From positions 701,469 through 765,468 of the forward strand of contig NZ_FOZI01000001.1 in the NCBI RefSeq assembly GCF_900114495.1: 64,000 bases of DNA, given 5' to 3'. A model generated the notes under the pieces. It worked only from the letters and a program-made list of their open reading frames with translations, was not told the DNA's origin and did no database searches. How positions within the stretch are numbered: the first letter of the stretch is position 1; every line of letters starts with the position of its first letter. A program made the translations under genes and the position numbers. The DNA is from Dyella sp. OK004 (lineage in GTDB: Bacteria; Pseudomonadota; Gammaproteobacteria; Xanthomonadales; Rhodanobacteraceae). Shown here in pieces: positions 8,723-17,821 of this stretch.

Positions 8723-9418
8723 ATGCATCTCGAAGTGACGAAAGTGCGCCTTCACTCGCTCAAGGATTTTGCCAAGCACTATCTGATGATCGTGCTCAGT
8801 ATTCTCACCGCGCTGGGCCTGGAGGCGTGGATCGAACATTCACACCGCACCCATGCCGCCAACGCGGCCAGCCAGCGAATCGAGGCGGAGATCCGCACCA
8901 ACCTGAGCGAGACGCGTACCTCCCTGCACCAGGACACCGAGCAACTGAAACGCCTGAGTGAGATCCGCAAGGCGGTCATCGACAATCTGAAATCAGGCGT
9001 CGCCGACGACACGATCAAGCAGCGCATTCTGGCGTTGACCAAGGATCGCTTCGACCTGAATCTGAGCTTCCCCACCTTGCGCCACGAAGCCTGGGACGTG
9101 AGCGTGGCGAACCAGGCGGCGAGCTGGATGGAGGATGATCGCCTGCAGCGCTACGCCGCTGCCTATGCCAACCAGCGCGACTCCATTACCAACATGACCG
9201 AAAACACCACCATCCTGATGAGTGGCTCGCGTCTGGTCGACACGGTCGCCGATCTGCAGACCAACGAAGTGCAGCCCCGCGAATTCCTGCATGTCGTGAG
9301 CCAGATGATCGCCATTCAACAGCAGACAGTGAACGCACTGGGCGCGTTGGAAAAGCAGCTCATGACCGCCCTGCCGAACGATGGCGCTGCGGATACGAAG
9401 CCGTCGCCCGCTTCCTGA
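8723..9418 (+). CDS. Conserved single-pass membrane protein (paralog 2 of the dapB-flanking pair)
   Basis: A 231-residue protein homologous over its whole length to the one at 7046-7726. Both share the N-terminal block LHSLKDFAKHYLMIVLSIL with a single membrane span at about 17-37, then a helical domain with RHEAWDVSVANQAASWM and a pattern ending near LEKQLM. The start at 8723 (MHLEVTKV) has only a weak CGGA site and was chosen by alignment to the paralog. The C-terminal half is less similar, so the duplication is not recent. It ends before a bidirectional terminator. Function is unknown to me. Confidence 0.75.
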   Translation: MHLEVTKVRLHSLKDFAKHYLMIVLSILTALGLEAWIEHSHRTHAANAASQRIEAEIRTNLSETRTSLHQDTEQLKRLSEIRKAVIDNLKSGVADDTIKQRILALTKDRFDLNLSFPTLRHEAWDVSVANQAASWMEDDRLQRYAAAYANQRDSITNMTENTTILMSGSRLVDTVADLQTNEVQPREFLHVVSQMIAIQQQTVNALGALEKQLMTALPNDGAADTKPSPAS

Positions 9419-9457
9419 TCCGCGCTGATACTTACGCGTAGCGCGCTCCACCGATAG

Positions 9458-9489
9458 AAAAAAAGCCCGGGCATGCCCGGGCTTTTTTT
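9458..9489. terminator. Bidirectional intrinsic terminator
   Basis: A nearly perfect palindrome: seven A, GCCCGGGC, a 2-base centre, GCCCGGGC, seven T. It lies between the convergent genes at 8723-9418 (+) and lpdA (-), and gives a GC stem plus T-run in both directions. Confidence 0.93.
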
Positions 9490-9502
9490 GCGTCACCGAA
9501 GT

Positions 9503-11287
9503 TCACTTCCGCTTCGGGATATACAAATCGGTGATGGTGCCCTCGTACACCTCGGCCGCCATACCCACCGACTCGCTGAGCGTCGGATGCGGATGGATGG
9601 TTAGGCCGATGTCGGCAGCTTCGCTGCCCATCTCGATGGCATGGGTGATCTCAGCGATGAGATCGCCCGCATGTGGGCCGACGATGGCGCCGCCGACCAC
9701 ACGATGGGTTTCTTCGTCGAACAGCAACTTGGTGAAGCCTTCGGTACGGTCGATGCCGATGGCTCGACCACTGGCCGCCCAAGGGAACTTGCCGACGCCG
9801 ATCTTCAGCCCCTTTTCCTTCGCCTCGCGTTCGGTCACGCCGACCCATGCCACTTCCGGATCGGTGAAGGCGACGGACGGAATCACGCGCGCGTCGAAGT
9901 AGCTCTTCATGCCGGCAACCACTTCCGCGGCCACGCGGGCTTCATGGGTGGCCTTGTGCGCCAGCATCGGCTGGCCGACCAGATCGCCGATGGCGTAGAT
10001 GTACGGCACGTTAGTGCGCATCTGCGTGTCGACGTTGATGAAGCCGCGATCGGTGACGGCGACGCCGGCCTTGTCGGCGCCGATCTTCGCGCCGTTCGGC
10101 GAGCGGCCCACGGAAACGAGCACGCGATCGAACAGCTTGGTCTCGGGAATGCTGTCGCCTTCGTAGCTGACCTCAATGCCCTTCTTGGTGGCCTTGGCGT
10201 CAACCACCTTGGTCTTGAGGTGCACGCCCTTGAGCCTGCCACCGAGACGCTTGGCCAACGGCTTGATCAGGTCGGCATCGGCGCCGGGGATCAGCTGATC
10301 CATGAACTCGACCACGGTCACTTCGCTGCCGAGCGCGGCATACACCGTCGCCATTTCCAGGCCGATGATGCCGCCGCCGACCACCAGCAGCTTGGCCGGC
10401 ACGTCCTTCAGTTCGAGCGCGCCGGTGGAATCCACGATGCGCTCGTCATCCCACGGGAATGCCGGCAGTTTCACCGACTGCGAGCCGGCGGCGATGATGG
10501 CGTTCTCGAAGCGGATCAGCTTCTTGCCCTCAGCCGTCGCCACTTCCATCTCATGCGGTGACACAAAGGTGCCGACACCCTGCACCGTACGCACCTTGCG
10601 CTGCTTCGCCATGCCGGCGAGACCACCCGTGAGCTGGCCGACGACTTTGTTCTTGAAGCTGCGCAGCTTGTCGAGATCGAGCTTGGGCTTGCCGAAGCTC
10701 ACGCCATGCGCGGCCATCGCTTCGGCCTCGTCGATCACAGCGGCTGCATGCAGCAGCGCCTTGGACGGAATGCAGCCGACGTTGAGGCAGACGCCGCCGA
10801 GAGTGGCGTAGCGTTCCACCAGCACCGTGTCCACGCCGAGATCGGCCGCGCGGAAGGCGGCGGTGTAGCCGCCCGGGCCCGAGCCGAGCACTACGAGCTT
10901 GCACTCGATGTCGGCAGTGCGACCGGAAGCGCCGGCCGCCTGAGGCGCCGGTGCGGCAGCCTTCGCGGGTGCCGATGCAGCAGCTGGTGCTGGCGCGGGA
11001 GCCGGCGCGGCCTTCGGCGCTTCGGCCTTGGGTGCGGCGGCATCGCCGGCCACTTCGAGCACAGCGATCACCGCGCCTTCGGAAAGCTCGTCGCCTACCT
11101 TCACCTTCAGCTCTTTGATAGTGCCGGCGGCGCTCGACGGGATTTCCATCGTGGCCTTGTCGGATTCCAGCGTGATCAGGCTCTGATCTTTGGTCACGCT
11201 ATCGCCGGCCTTCACCAGCACTTCGATCACCGGCACGTTGTCGTGGCCGCCGATATCGGGAACCTTGATTTCAATGGTGTTGGCCAT
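9503..11287 (-). CDS. lpdA: Dihydrolipoyl dehydrogenase (E3) with N-terminal lipoyl domain
   Basis: The 594-residue flavoenzyme reoxidises dihydrolipoyl groups of 2-oxoacid dehydrogenase complexes, passing electrons to NAD+. Residues 1-80 are a lipoyl domain with the lipoylation site Lys44 in LESDKATME. An Ala/Pro-rich linker (~82-120) joins it to the E3 body: FAD site [13 protein letters not shown] (134-146), redox disulfide Cys167/Cys172 in [16 protein letters not shown] site near [12 protein letters not shown], and active-site His567/Glu572 in HPHPTLSE. The ATG at 11287 has AAGGAAAC upstream. The lipoyl-E3 fusion makes it ~120 residues longer than plain E3 and is known in several proteobacterial PDH complexes. 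The gene is the last of the aceF-mscS-lpdA run. Confidence 0.96.
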   Translation of the reverse strand: MANTIEIKVPDIGGHDNVPVIEVLVKAGDSVTKDQSLITLESDKATMEIPSSAAGTIKELKVKVGDELSEGAVIAVLEVAGDAAAPKAEAPKAAPAPAPAPAAASAPAKAAAPAPQAAGASGRTADIECKLVVLGSGPGGYTAAFRAADLGVDTVLVERYATLGGVCLNVGCIPSKALLHAAAVIDEAEAMAAHGVSFGKPKLDLDKLRSFKNKVVGQLTGGLAGMAKQRKVRTVQGVGTFVSPHEMEVATAEGKKLIRFENAIIAAGSQSVKLPAFPWDDERIVDSTGALELKDVPAKLLVVGGGIIGLEMATVYAALGSEVTVVEFMDQLIPGADADLIKPLAKRLGGRLKGVHLKTKVVDAKATKKGIEVSYEGDSIPETKLFDRVLVSVGRSPNGAKIGADKAGVAVTDRGFINVDTQMRTNVPYIYAIGDLVGQPMLAHKATHEARVAAEVVAGMKSYFDARVIPSVAFTDPEVAWVGVTEREAKEKGLKIGVGKFPWAASGRAIGIDRTEGFTKLLFDEETHRVVGGAIVGPHAGDLIAEITHAIEMGSEAADIGLTIHPHPTLSESVGMAAEVYEGTITDLYIPKRK

Positions 11288-11340
11288 GCTGTTTCCTTGG
11301 GTGTTCGGGTGGTTGCCGGCAACCGGCAACCACCGTGTGA

Positions 11341-12279
11341 TCAATGGGGAGAACGATCAGTCGCCGTCACGGCCTGCGGGTCACGCATGCGCACGTCGTA
11401 TTGGGGTAGCGGAATGCGGATGCCGTGAGCCTGCAGCGCCGAATGCAGCGCCCAGTTGTAGGCTGCCTTCGCCGCACCGGGCCGGCGGGTGGCGTCGGCG
11501 TTGAGCCATACCACCAGCTGGAATTTCAGCGCCCAGTCGCCGAACTCCGCCAGCCATACCTGCGGGGCACGCGGCCCTTCGAGCGTATGGGTGTGAGGCA
11601 CGGCGCGCGCGGCGTCCAGGGCGGCTTCTTTCACCTGTTCCTTGTCGCTGCCGTAAGCGACATGGAAAGGCACCTTCAGGCGGCGCAGGCCCTCGCGCAC
11701 GGTCCAGTTGACCACCTGGCCGTTCACGAATTCCGAGTTCGGCACCAGGATGTCGAGATCGTCATTGGTGGTGACCCGCGTGGCCCGGATGTGGATGTCG
11801 CGCACCACACCATGCACACCGGAAGCCAGCTCGACGAAATCGCCCACCTTCAAGCTGCGGTCGAACAACAGGATCAGGCCACAGACAAAGTTATTGAAGA
11901 TTGCCTGCAAGCCAAAACCCAGGCCGACACCAAGCGCACCAGCGAACACCGTGAAGCGCGCCATCGGAATACCGGTGGCGTTGAGCGCCAGCAGCACGCC
12001 CAGCGTGAGCAACAGATAGTGGGTCAAGCGGCCAACGGTATAGACGGCCGATTGATTGACGTTGTCGTGCCTGCGCGCATAGCGCCGCAGCAGATAGCGC
12101 AGCACCGCCGACAGTACCAGGCAGGCCAGGAACAGCAGACACGCGGCGATCACCGCACCGAGGGAAAGGTCGAATTCTTCGGTATGGATCAAACGCGTAC
12201 CGAACCAGTTGCCGGGCGCGTCGCTCACGCCCGCACTGGCCCATGTGGTCAGTGCGGACGTGGTCTGGTGGGCGCGCAT
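11341..12279 (-). CDS. MscS-family mechanosensitive channel between aceF and lpdA
   Basis: A 312-residue inner membrane protein of the MscS family, which opens under membrane tension to release solutes. After a short N-terminus there are three hydrophobic segments (about 43-65, 87-107, 110-140). The third is the pore helix, rich in Gly/Ala ([23 protein letters not shown]), followed by the beta domain ([37 protein letters not shown]) and an alpha/beta C-terminus. The ATG at 12279 has GAGG 8 bases upstream; a GTG at 12285 is possible. It lies 22 bases after aceF and 53 before lpdA on the same strand, so it is probably co-transcribed with the PDH genes, with no known functional reason. Confidence 0.9.
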   Translation of the reverse strand: MRAHQTTSALTTWASAGVSDAPGNWFGTRLIHTEEFDLSLGAVIAACLLFLACLVLSAVLRYLLRRYARRHDNVNQSAVYTVGRLTHYLLLTLGVLLALNATGIPMARFTVFAGALGVGLGFGLQAIFNNFVCGLILLFDRSLKVGDFVELASGVHGVVRDIHIRATRVTTNDDLDILVPNSEFVNGQVVNWTVREGLRRLKVPFHVAYGSDKEQVKEAALDAARAVPHTHTLEGPRAPQVWLAEFGDWALKFQLVVWLNADATRRPGAAKAAYNWALHSALQAHGIRIPLPQYDVRMRDPQAVTATDRSPH

Positions 12280-12301
12280 AAGCACCGCCTCACCGTCTCA
12301 G

Positions 12302-13978
12302 TCAGAGCAGCAGGCGGCGGATGTCGCCGAGCTGGGTAGCGAGGAAGGAGGCGAAGCGTGCGGCCAGCGCGCCGTCGATCACGCGATGGTCGTAGCTCAG
12401 CGACAGCGGCAGGATCAGGCGCGGCGTGAATTCCTTACCGTTCCATACCGGCTTGGTCTGTGCCTTGGAAACGCCGAGGATCGCCACTTCCGGCGCGTTG
12501 ACGATCGGCGTGAACGCGGTGCCGCCAATGCCACCGAGCGAGGAGATCGAGAAGCAGCCGCCGGACATTTCGCTCGGCCCGAGCTTCTTGTCGCGCGCCT
12601 TCTTGGAAATCTCGCCCAGCTCCGTCGCCAGGTCCAACAAACCCTTCTTGTCGCAGTCGCGGATCACCGGCACCACCAGGCCATCCGGTGTGTCCACCGC
12701 GATGCCGATGTGGAAGTACTTCTTGAGGATCAGCTTCTCGCCGCTCTCGTCGAGCGAGGCATTGAACTGCGGGAATTTCTTCAGCGCCGCAACCACCGCC
12801 TTGATCTGGAACACCAGCGGGGTGACCTTGAGGTCTTTGTTCTCTTCGCCGAGCTTTTTGCGGAAAGCTTCCAGCTCGGTGATGTCGGCGTCTTCGTGCT
12901 GGGTGACGTGCGGGATCATCGCCCAGTTGCGGGCCAGGTTGGCGCCCGAGATCTTCTGGATGCGCGACAGCGGCTTCTCTTCGATCTCGCCGAACTTGGC
13001 GAAATCGACCTTGGGCCACGGCAGCAGGTTGAGCCCGCCACCGGTAGGCTGCGGGGCACCTGTCGGGCGCGCACCGGAGGCCAGCGCATGCTTCACGTAG
13101 GCAGTGACGTCCTCACGCATGATGCGGCCGCCGCGGCCGCTACCCTTCACCTGCTGGACATCCACACCCAACTCGCGCGCGAAGGCGCGGATGGCCGGGC
13201 TGGCGTACGGGGCGTCGCCCGGCATGACGATGCGCGAGTCGAACGGCGGACGCGCGGCGGGCGCCACGTCGCCCTCGGGCGCATTGCCCGGCAACACGCT
13301 GCGGCCGCCGACCGGTGCCGGCTTCTCTTCCACCTTGGGCGCTTCGACCTTGGCCGGTGCCGGGGCTGCTGCCGGAGCGGCGTCCGCGCTTTCGATCAGC
13401 GCGATCACGTTGCCCTCGGAGAGCTCGTCGCCCACCTTGACCTTGAGTTCTTTGATGACACCGCCGAACGGCGCCGGCACTTCCATGGTGGCCTTGTCGG
13501 ACTCCAGGGTGATCAGGCTCTGGTCCTTGGCGACGGTGTCGCCGACCTTCACCAGCACTTCGATCACCGGCACGCCGTCGTGGCCGCCGATGTCCGGCAC
13601 CAGCGCCTCGCGCACGCCGCCGGTGGCAGCAGCCTTGACTGGCTCGGCGCGGGTGGGCTCGGCCGCTTTGGCGGGCGCCGGGGCAGGCGCCGGAGCGGCG
13701 GCCTTGGGCGCTTCCGGCTGGGCCGGCGCGGCGCCGGCCTCATCGGCCTCGATGATGGCGATCACCGCGCCTTCGGAGACTTCGTCGCCGACCTTGAGCT
13801 TCATTTCCTTGATGGTGCCGGCGAACGGGGCCGGCACTTCCATGGTGGCCTTGTCCGATTCCAGGGTGATCAGACTCTGCTCTTTCGCGACCTTGTCGCC
13901 GGGTTTCACCAGAACCTCGATCACCGGGACATTGTCGTGTCCGATGTCCGGAACGCGGGCTTCTTTCAGGTCGGCCAT
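12302..13978 (-). CDS. aceF: Pyruvate dehydrogenase E2, dihydrolipoyl acetyltransferase
   Basis: The 558-residue core subunit of the pyruvate dehydrogenase complex; it moves the acetyl group from E1 to CoA on swinging lipoyl arms. Two tandem lipoyl domains are clear, with Lys43 and Lys162 each in [11 protein letters not shown], separated by Ala/Pro-rich linkers. A peripheral-subunit-binding domain lies at about 258-292 ([16 protein letters not shown]...[11 protein letters not shown]). The catalytic domain fills the rest, ending with His531 and Asp535 in SYDHRVIDG. The ATG at 13978 has AGGAGA upstream. It is the first gene of the run with mscS and lpdA, while its partner aceE lies 24 kb away. 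A perfect 12-bp palindrome lies ~120 bases upstream. Confidence 0.97.
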   Translation of the reverse strand: MADLKEARVPDIGHDNVPVIEVLVKPGDKVAKEQSLITLESDKATMEVPAPFAGTIKEMKLKVGDEVSEGAVIAIIEADEAGAAPAQPEAPKAAAPAPAPAPAKAAEPTRAEPVKAAATGGVREALVPDIGGHDGVPVIEVLVKVGDTVAKDQSLITLESDKATMEVPAPFGGVIKELKVKVGDELSEGNVIALIESADAAPAAAPAPAKVEAPKVEEKPAPVGGRSVLPGNAPEGDVAPAARPPFDSRIVMPGDAPYASPAIRAFARELGVDVQQVKGSGRGGRIMREDVTAYVKHALASGARPTGAPQPTGGGLNLLPWPKVDFAKFGEIEEKPLSRIQKISGANLARNWAMIPHVTQHEDADITELEAFRKKLGEENKDLKVTPLVFQIKAVVAALKKFPQFNASLDESGEKLILKKYFHIGIAVDTPDGLVVPVIRDCDKKGLLDLATELGEISKKARDKKLGPSEMSGGCFSISSLGGIGGTAFTPIVNAPEVAILGVSKAQTKPVWNGKEFTPRLILPLSLSYDHRVIDGALAARFASFLATQLGDIRRLLL

Positions 13979-14094
13979 GGTTTCTCCTGCGGATGGCGAT
14001 GGCGCAACGCCCGGGGATGGCGGCGCGCAAGAGTCCAATCATAGCGAAGGAGTGCCAGTTCCGTGAGGCTCGACCTTGGTCTTGGGCACCATGC

Positions 14095-14106
14095 GCATAC
14101 GTATGC
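14095..14106. promoter_or_regulatory. 12-bp palindrome upstream of aceF
   Basis: GCATACGTATGC is a perfect palindrome in the gap between the mscS stop at 14130 and the aceF start at 13978. Its size and place would suit a dimeric regulator of the aceF-mscS-lpdA run. It does not match the PdhR operator pattern. Position and symmetry are the only evidence. Confidence 0.3.
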
Positions 14107-14129
14107 AGGCGCCCGGCCGGGCCGCTTTG

Positions 14130-14957
14130 TTACTCCGGCAGGCGGCCCTGCACCACCGTCAGCTCGCGCTGCGGGAACGGGATGCTGATGCCCTCGGCGT
14201 CGAAACGCTCCTTGATGGAACGCAGCAGGTCGGTCTGCACCGCCCAGACGTCGCCGCTGCGCACATAAGCCCGCACCACCAGGTTCACGGCACTGTCACC
14301 CAGGCTTTCGGTCCACACGCCCGGCTCCGGGTCGCGCAGGATGCGCGAGTCGGCCGCAAACAGCTGTTGCACCGCGCTCATCGCCTTGCCGATGTCGTCC
14401 TTGTAGCCGATGCCCACCTTCACCTCGAGGCGGCGCGTGCCGCGACGGTTGAAGTTGATGATGGAATCGGCGCCAATCTTGCCATTGGGCACCACCGCCT
14501 CGCGGTTGTCCGGCAGCACCAGCAAGGTGTGCATGAGGTTGACGCTTTCCACTGTGCCGTCGATGCCACCGGCATGAATGAAGTCGCCTACGCGGAAGGG
14601 GCGGAACACAATCAACAGCACGCCCCAGGCGAGATTGCTCAGCGAGCCCTGCAGTGCCAGGCCGATGGCCAGGCCGGCGGTACTCAGGGCGGCGATCAGC
14701 GGCGCCGACGGAATGCCGGCCTGCTGCAAAGCCATCACCGCCAGCAGCACGATCAGCACGCCGTTGATCAGGTTGCGCAGGAAGCCGCTGAGGGTGGAAT
14801 CGACGTTGGCGCGCCGCATCGCGCGCTGCGCGAAATTGGCGATACGCGCGGCCAGCCAGATGCCGATCAGCAGGATCAGCAGCGCGCTGCCCACGTTGAG
14901 GATCAGCTGGATGACGCCTTCGGAGAAATGCAGCCTCTGGAGAAGAAAATCATGCAT
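14130..14957 (-). CDS. Small MscS-family mechanosensitive channel
   Basis: A 275-residue MscS channel close to E. coli MscS in length and order. The ATG at 14957 begins MHDFLLQRLHF; three membrane helices follow (about 15-40, 55-80, 85-118), the last being the Gly/Ala-rich pore helix (STAGLAIGLALQGSLSNLAWG). The beta domain carries FRVGDFIHAGGIDGTVESV and NREAVVPNGKI. The C-terminus ends in ISIPFPQRELTVV. A weak AAGG site lies ~10 bases upstream. It is 150 bases upstream of aceF on the same strand and is only distantly related to the second MscS protein at 11341-12279, so the two are not a recent duplication. Confidence 0.92.
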   Translation of the reverse strand: MHDFLLQRLHFSEGVIQLILNVGSALLILLIGIWLAARIANFAQRAMRRANVDSTLSGFLRNLINGVLIVLLAVMALQQAGIPSAPLIAALSTAGLAIGLALQGSLSNLAWGVLLIVFRPFRVGDFIHAGGIDGTVESVNLMHTLLVLPDNREAVVPNGKIGADSIINFNRRGTRRLEVKVGIGYKDDIGKAMSAVQQLFAADSRILRDPEPGVWTESLGDSAVNLVVRAYVRSGDVWAVQTDLLRSIKERFDAEGISIPFPQRELTVVQGRLPE

Positions 14958-15049
14958 CGAACAGAGCCTTGATCGGTAAAGCAAGGCTGCGAAGCCTAGC
15001 AGGCAAAATATCAAGGTTCTGTTGCATCCCTGACAAGATCGCTCCGAAA

Positions 15050-15082
15050 CAAAAAAGCCGCGCCCTGGGGAAGGGACGCGGC
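15050..15082 (-). terminator. Intrinsic terminator of the DUF2884 gene
   Basis: On the minus strand a GCCGCG...GCGGC stem with an inner CCCT/AGGG pairing is followed by TTTTTTG. It lies after the stop of the gene at 15149-15967 and before the mscS start. Confidence 0.85.
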
Positions 15083-15148
15083 ACGGAGGGCCGTACACGA
15101 GGGAGAAACTGCCGGCCCTGCAAGCGCGGCGAGCCCGCTCAGAGGCTC

Positions 15149-15967
15149 TTAGCGCGAGGCGACATTGGAACTCTTGCCGTTCGCCTTTTTGTTGTCATCC
15201 TTGTCCTTCGTCACCAGCTCGAGGCGGGAACCGTCGACAAGGTGGAACTGGAACTGCTGTTGCAACTGCGCCAACGACTGCAGGCGCGGGCACAGTGCCT
15301 GCGCATGCTGTTCGAGCCGGTCGGCGCGCGTGTTGATTTCCTTATCGATGGTCTTGTCCAGCGAATCCGCGCGCGCCTGCAGCGCCGCCACCTTGCTCTG
15401 GTCACCGCTCAGTGCCGCCTTGACCGCGCTGGCCGTCACCTTGCTGACCAGGTCGGACACGGTGTCCTGGATGCTGTCGCCCAGCGCGCGCCCCATCGCG
15501 GCGTGTTTCCACACGCCCTGGTCAAGCGAACCCTCGACCTGGGCCATCGCGCGCCGATGGTTGTCGTCGAGGCGGCCGATCAACTGGCGGCGTTCGCTAT
15601 CGTTCTCGGCAAACGTCATCAGCACCGCCCGCATCGCGGCGAAGCCAACATCGACGCCTTCGCGCGCGACGCCCGCCACCTCGGGCAGCAGCGCACGCAC
15701 GTTGCTTTCGTACTCGCGCAAACGGGTCGCGTCGCCGGCGGAGACCGCAATGTCGCGGCCATCCACCTGCAAACGGCCGTCGTGTATGAAGACCTTGGCG
15801 GGAGTGCCGCTGTCGCGGTCGAAGCGAATGCCCGAGGCATCCACCTGCACGTCGTAGTCGCTGCTGTATTCGCAGGACTGGTGGTGGACATGGATCTCAT
15901 GTGCCGGCGCGGGGGCAACAAGCGCCAGGCCCAGTGCCAAAGTGATTGCGGTAAACGCTATACGCAT
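15149..15967 (-). CDS. Secreted DUF2884 (YggN-like) protein
   Basis: A 272-residue periplasmic protein of the YggN/DUF2884 family, whose function is not established. A strong GGGAGG site precedes the ATG at 15967, which opens the signal peptide MRIAFTAITLALGLALVAPA. The mature part starts with a His-rich segment (HEIHVHHQSCEYSSDYDV), then a small beta region (FDRDSGTPAKVFIHDGRLQVDGRDI) typical of the family, and a long helical region (about 100-255) with heptad-like patterns. Two cysteines (SCEY and ALCPRL) may pair. The C-terminus is charged. A divergent paralog lies at 22499-23251. Confidence 0.82.
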   Translation of the reverse strand: MRIAFTAITLALGLALVAPAPAHEIHVHHQSCEYSSDYDVQVDASGIRFDRDSGTPAKVFIHDGRLQVDGRDIAVSAGDATRLREYESNVRALLPEVAGVAREGVDVGFAAMRAVLMTFAENDSERRQLIGRLDDNHRRAMAQVEGSLDQGVWKHAAMGRALGDSIQDTVSDLVSKVTASAVKAALSGDQSKVAALQARADSLDKTIDKEINTRADRLEQHAQALCPRLQSLAQLQQQFQFHLVDGSRLELVTKDKDDNKKANGKSSNVASR

Positions 15968-16162
15968 GACTGCCTCCCTATTCGTCGCCGGCCGACTGAT
16001 CCCCTCGGCACGTGGTCGACACCATCGCGCTGCGCCGCGCGCCAGACATGGGCCAGGCGTCATCCCCTGCCATCGGTCATAGCCATCCCGATGGCGCAAT
16101 GCGCATAGGCAGTCACGCTTCAACAGGCTAAGTTCGGCACCTGTGCTCATGAGGGGGAAGCC

Positions 16163-17821
16163 ATGCAGGACGGGTGCGATGTAATCGTGATCGGCGCCGG
16201 GCTGGCCGGCCTGGTGGCCGCCACCGAGCTGGCCGATGCAGGCAAGCGGGTGCTGGTGCTGGAACAGGAGCCGGAGCAGAGCCTGGGGGGCCAAGCGTTC
16301 TGGTCATTCGGCGGCCTGTTCTTTGTGGACTCGCCAGAGCAGCGCCGCATGGGCGTGCGCGACTCCCACGCACTGGCCCTGGCCGACTGGATGGGCACCG
16401 CCGGCTTCGACCGGCCCGAGGATCACTGGCCACGCCGCTGGGCCGAAGCCTATGTGGATTTCGCCGCGGGCGAGAAGCGCTCGTGGCTGTACGCGATGGG
16501 CATGCGCTGGTTTCCGGTGGTCGGCTGGGCCGAGCGCGGCGGGCATGGCGCTTATGGGCACGGCAATTCGGTGCCGCGCTTCCATGTCACCTGGGGCACT
16601 GGGCCCGGCGTGATCGAACCGTTCGTGCGGCGCGCGCGCGAAGCACAGGCGAAAGGCCTGTTGCGCTTCGCCTTCCGCCACCGCGTCGATGAGCTGATCG
16701 TGGAGAACGGCGCTATCGCTGGCGCGCGCGGCAGCGTGCTGGCGGCCGATGCGATGGAGCGCGGCAAGCCAAGCTCGCGCGAAGTCGCGGGCCAGTTCGA
16801 GCAGCGCGCGCAGGCGGTGATCGTCGCTTCCGGCGGCATCGGCGCCAATCACGAACTGGTGCGCCGCAATTGGCCGCAAAGTCTGGGTGCGCCGCCCGCG
16901 CACATGCTGTGCGGCGTGCCGGCCCATGTGGATGGCCGCATGCTCGGCATCAGCGAAACCGCGGGTGCGCGACTGATCAATCGCGACCGCATGTGGCACT
17001 ACGTGGAAGGCATCGAGAATTGGAACCCGATCTGGCCGATGCACGCGATCCGCATCCTTCCCGGCCCTTCCTCACTATGGTTCGACGCCACCGGCAAGCG
17101 CCTGCCCGGTCCTCTATGGCCGGGCTTCGACACGCTCGGCACGCTGGAGTACCTGCGCCGCACGGGCTATGACTACAGCTGGTTCATCCTTGACCAGCAA
17201 ATCATCCGCCGTGAGTTCGCGCTGTCCGGTTCCGAGCAGAATCCCGACCTCACCAACAAAAGCTGGCGGCAGGTGGCGAAGCGCGCTGTCGGCAAAGGCG
17301 CGCCCGCACCAGTGGAGGCGTTCAAACAACACGGCCGCGACTTCATCGTGCGCGACACGCTGGAAGAGCTGGTCGCCGGCATGAACACGCTGGCCGGCAA
17401 TGGCCTGCTCGATGCCGCATTGATCCGCCGCGAGATCGAAGCGCGCGACCTGCAGTTCAACAACCCGTATGCCAAGGATGGGCAGGTGATGGCCATCCAT
17501 AACGCACGCCGTTATCGCGGCGACAAACTCGTGCGCGTGGCCAAGCCACATCGCCTGCTCGATCCCGCGAACGGCCCGCTGATCGCGGTGCGGCTCAACA
17601 TACTTACCCGCAAGACCCTGGGCGGACTCGAAACGGACCTGCAGGCTCGCGTGCTGGGCCACGATGGACAGCCGCTACCCGGTTTGTACGCCGCAGGCGA
17701 GGCCGCGGGATTCGGCGGCGGCGGCCTGCATGGCTATCGCGCGCTCGAAGGCAGCTTCCTCGGCGGCTGCCTGTTCTCCGGCCGCGTCGCGGGACGTGCC
17801 GCCGCCGCAGCGACAGCATGA
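16163..17821 (+). CDS. FAD-binding dehydrogenase (fumarate reductase/ketosteroid-dehydrogenase type)
   Basis: A 552-residue flavoprotein with the FAD_binding_2 fold found in fumarate reductases and 3-ketosteroid delta-1-dehydrogenases. The N-terminal dinucleotide site is IGAGLAGLVAATELADAGK (about 10-28) with the acidic ribose ligand in LVLEQE. A second FAD segment near the end reads LYAAGEAAGFGGGGLHGY and SFLGGCLFSGRVAGR. No signal peptide is present, so it is cytoplasmic. A GAGGGGGA site precedes the ATG. The stop overlaps the next gene's ATG (ATGA), so the pair is translationally coupled. The substrate is unknown; the ketosteroid name attached to this family is often only by homology. Confidence 0.85.
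   Translation: MQDGCDVIVIGAGLAGLVAATELADAGKRVLVLEQEPEQSLGGQAFWSFGGLFFVDSPEQRRMGVRDSHALALADWMGTAGFDRPEDHWPRRWAEAYVDFAAGEKRSWLYAMGMRWFPVVGWAERGGHGAYGHGNSVPRFHVTWGTGPGVIEPFVRRAREAQAKGLLRFAFRHRVDELIVENGAIAGARGSVLAADAMERGKPSSREVAGQFEQRAQAVIVASGGIGANHELVRRNWPQSLGAPPAHMLCGVPAHVDGRMLGISETAGARLINRDRMWHYVEGIENWNPIWPMHAIRILPGPSSLWFDATGKRLPGPLWPGFDTLGTLEYLRRTGYDYSWFILDQQIIRREFALSGSEQNPDLTNKSWRQVAKRAVGKGAPAPVEAFKQHGRDFIVRDTLEELVAGMNTLAGNGLLDAALIRREIEARDLQFNNPYAKDGQVMAIHNARRYRGDKLVRVAKPHRLLDPANGPLIAVRLNILTRKTLGGLETDLQARVLGHDGQPLPGLYAAGEAAGFGGGGLHGYRALEGSFLGGCLFSGRVAGRAAAAATA

Noticed and set aside
12209-14044. Plus-strand open frame (611 codons) opposite aceF
   Set aside because: Antisense artefact of aceF, whose repeated lipoyl domains produce matching repeats in the shadow translation.
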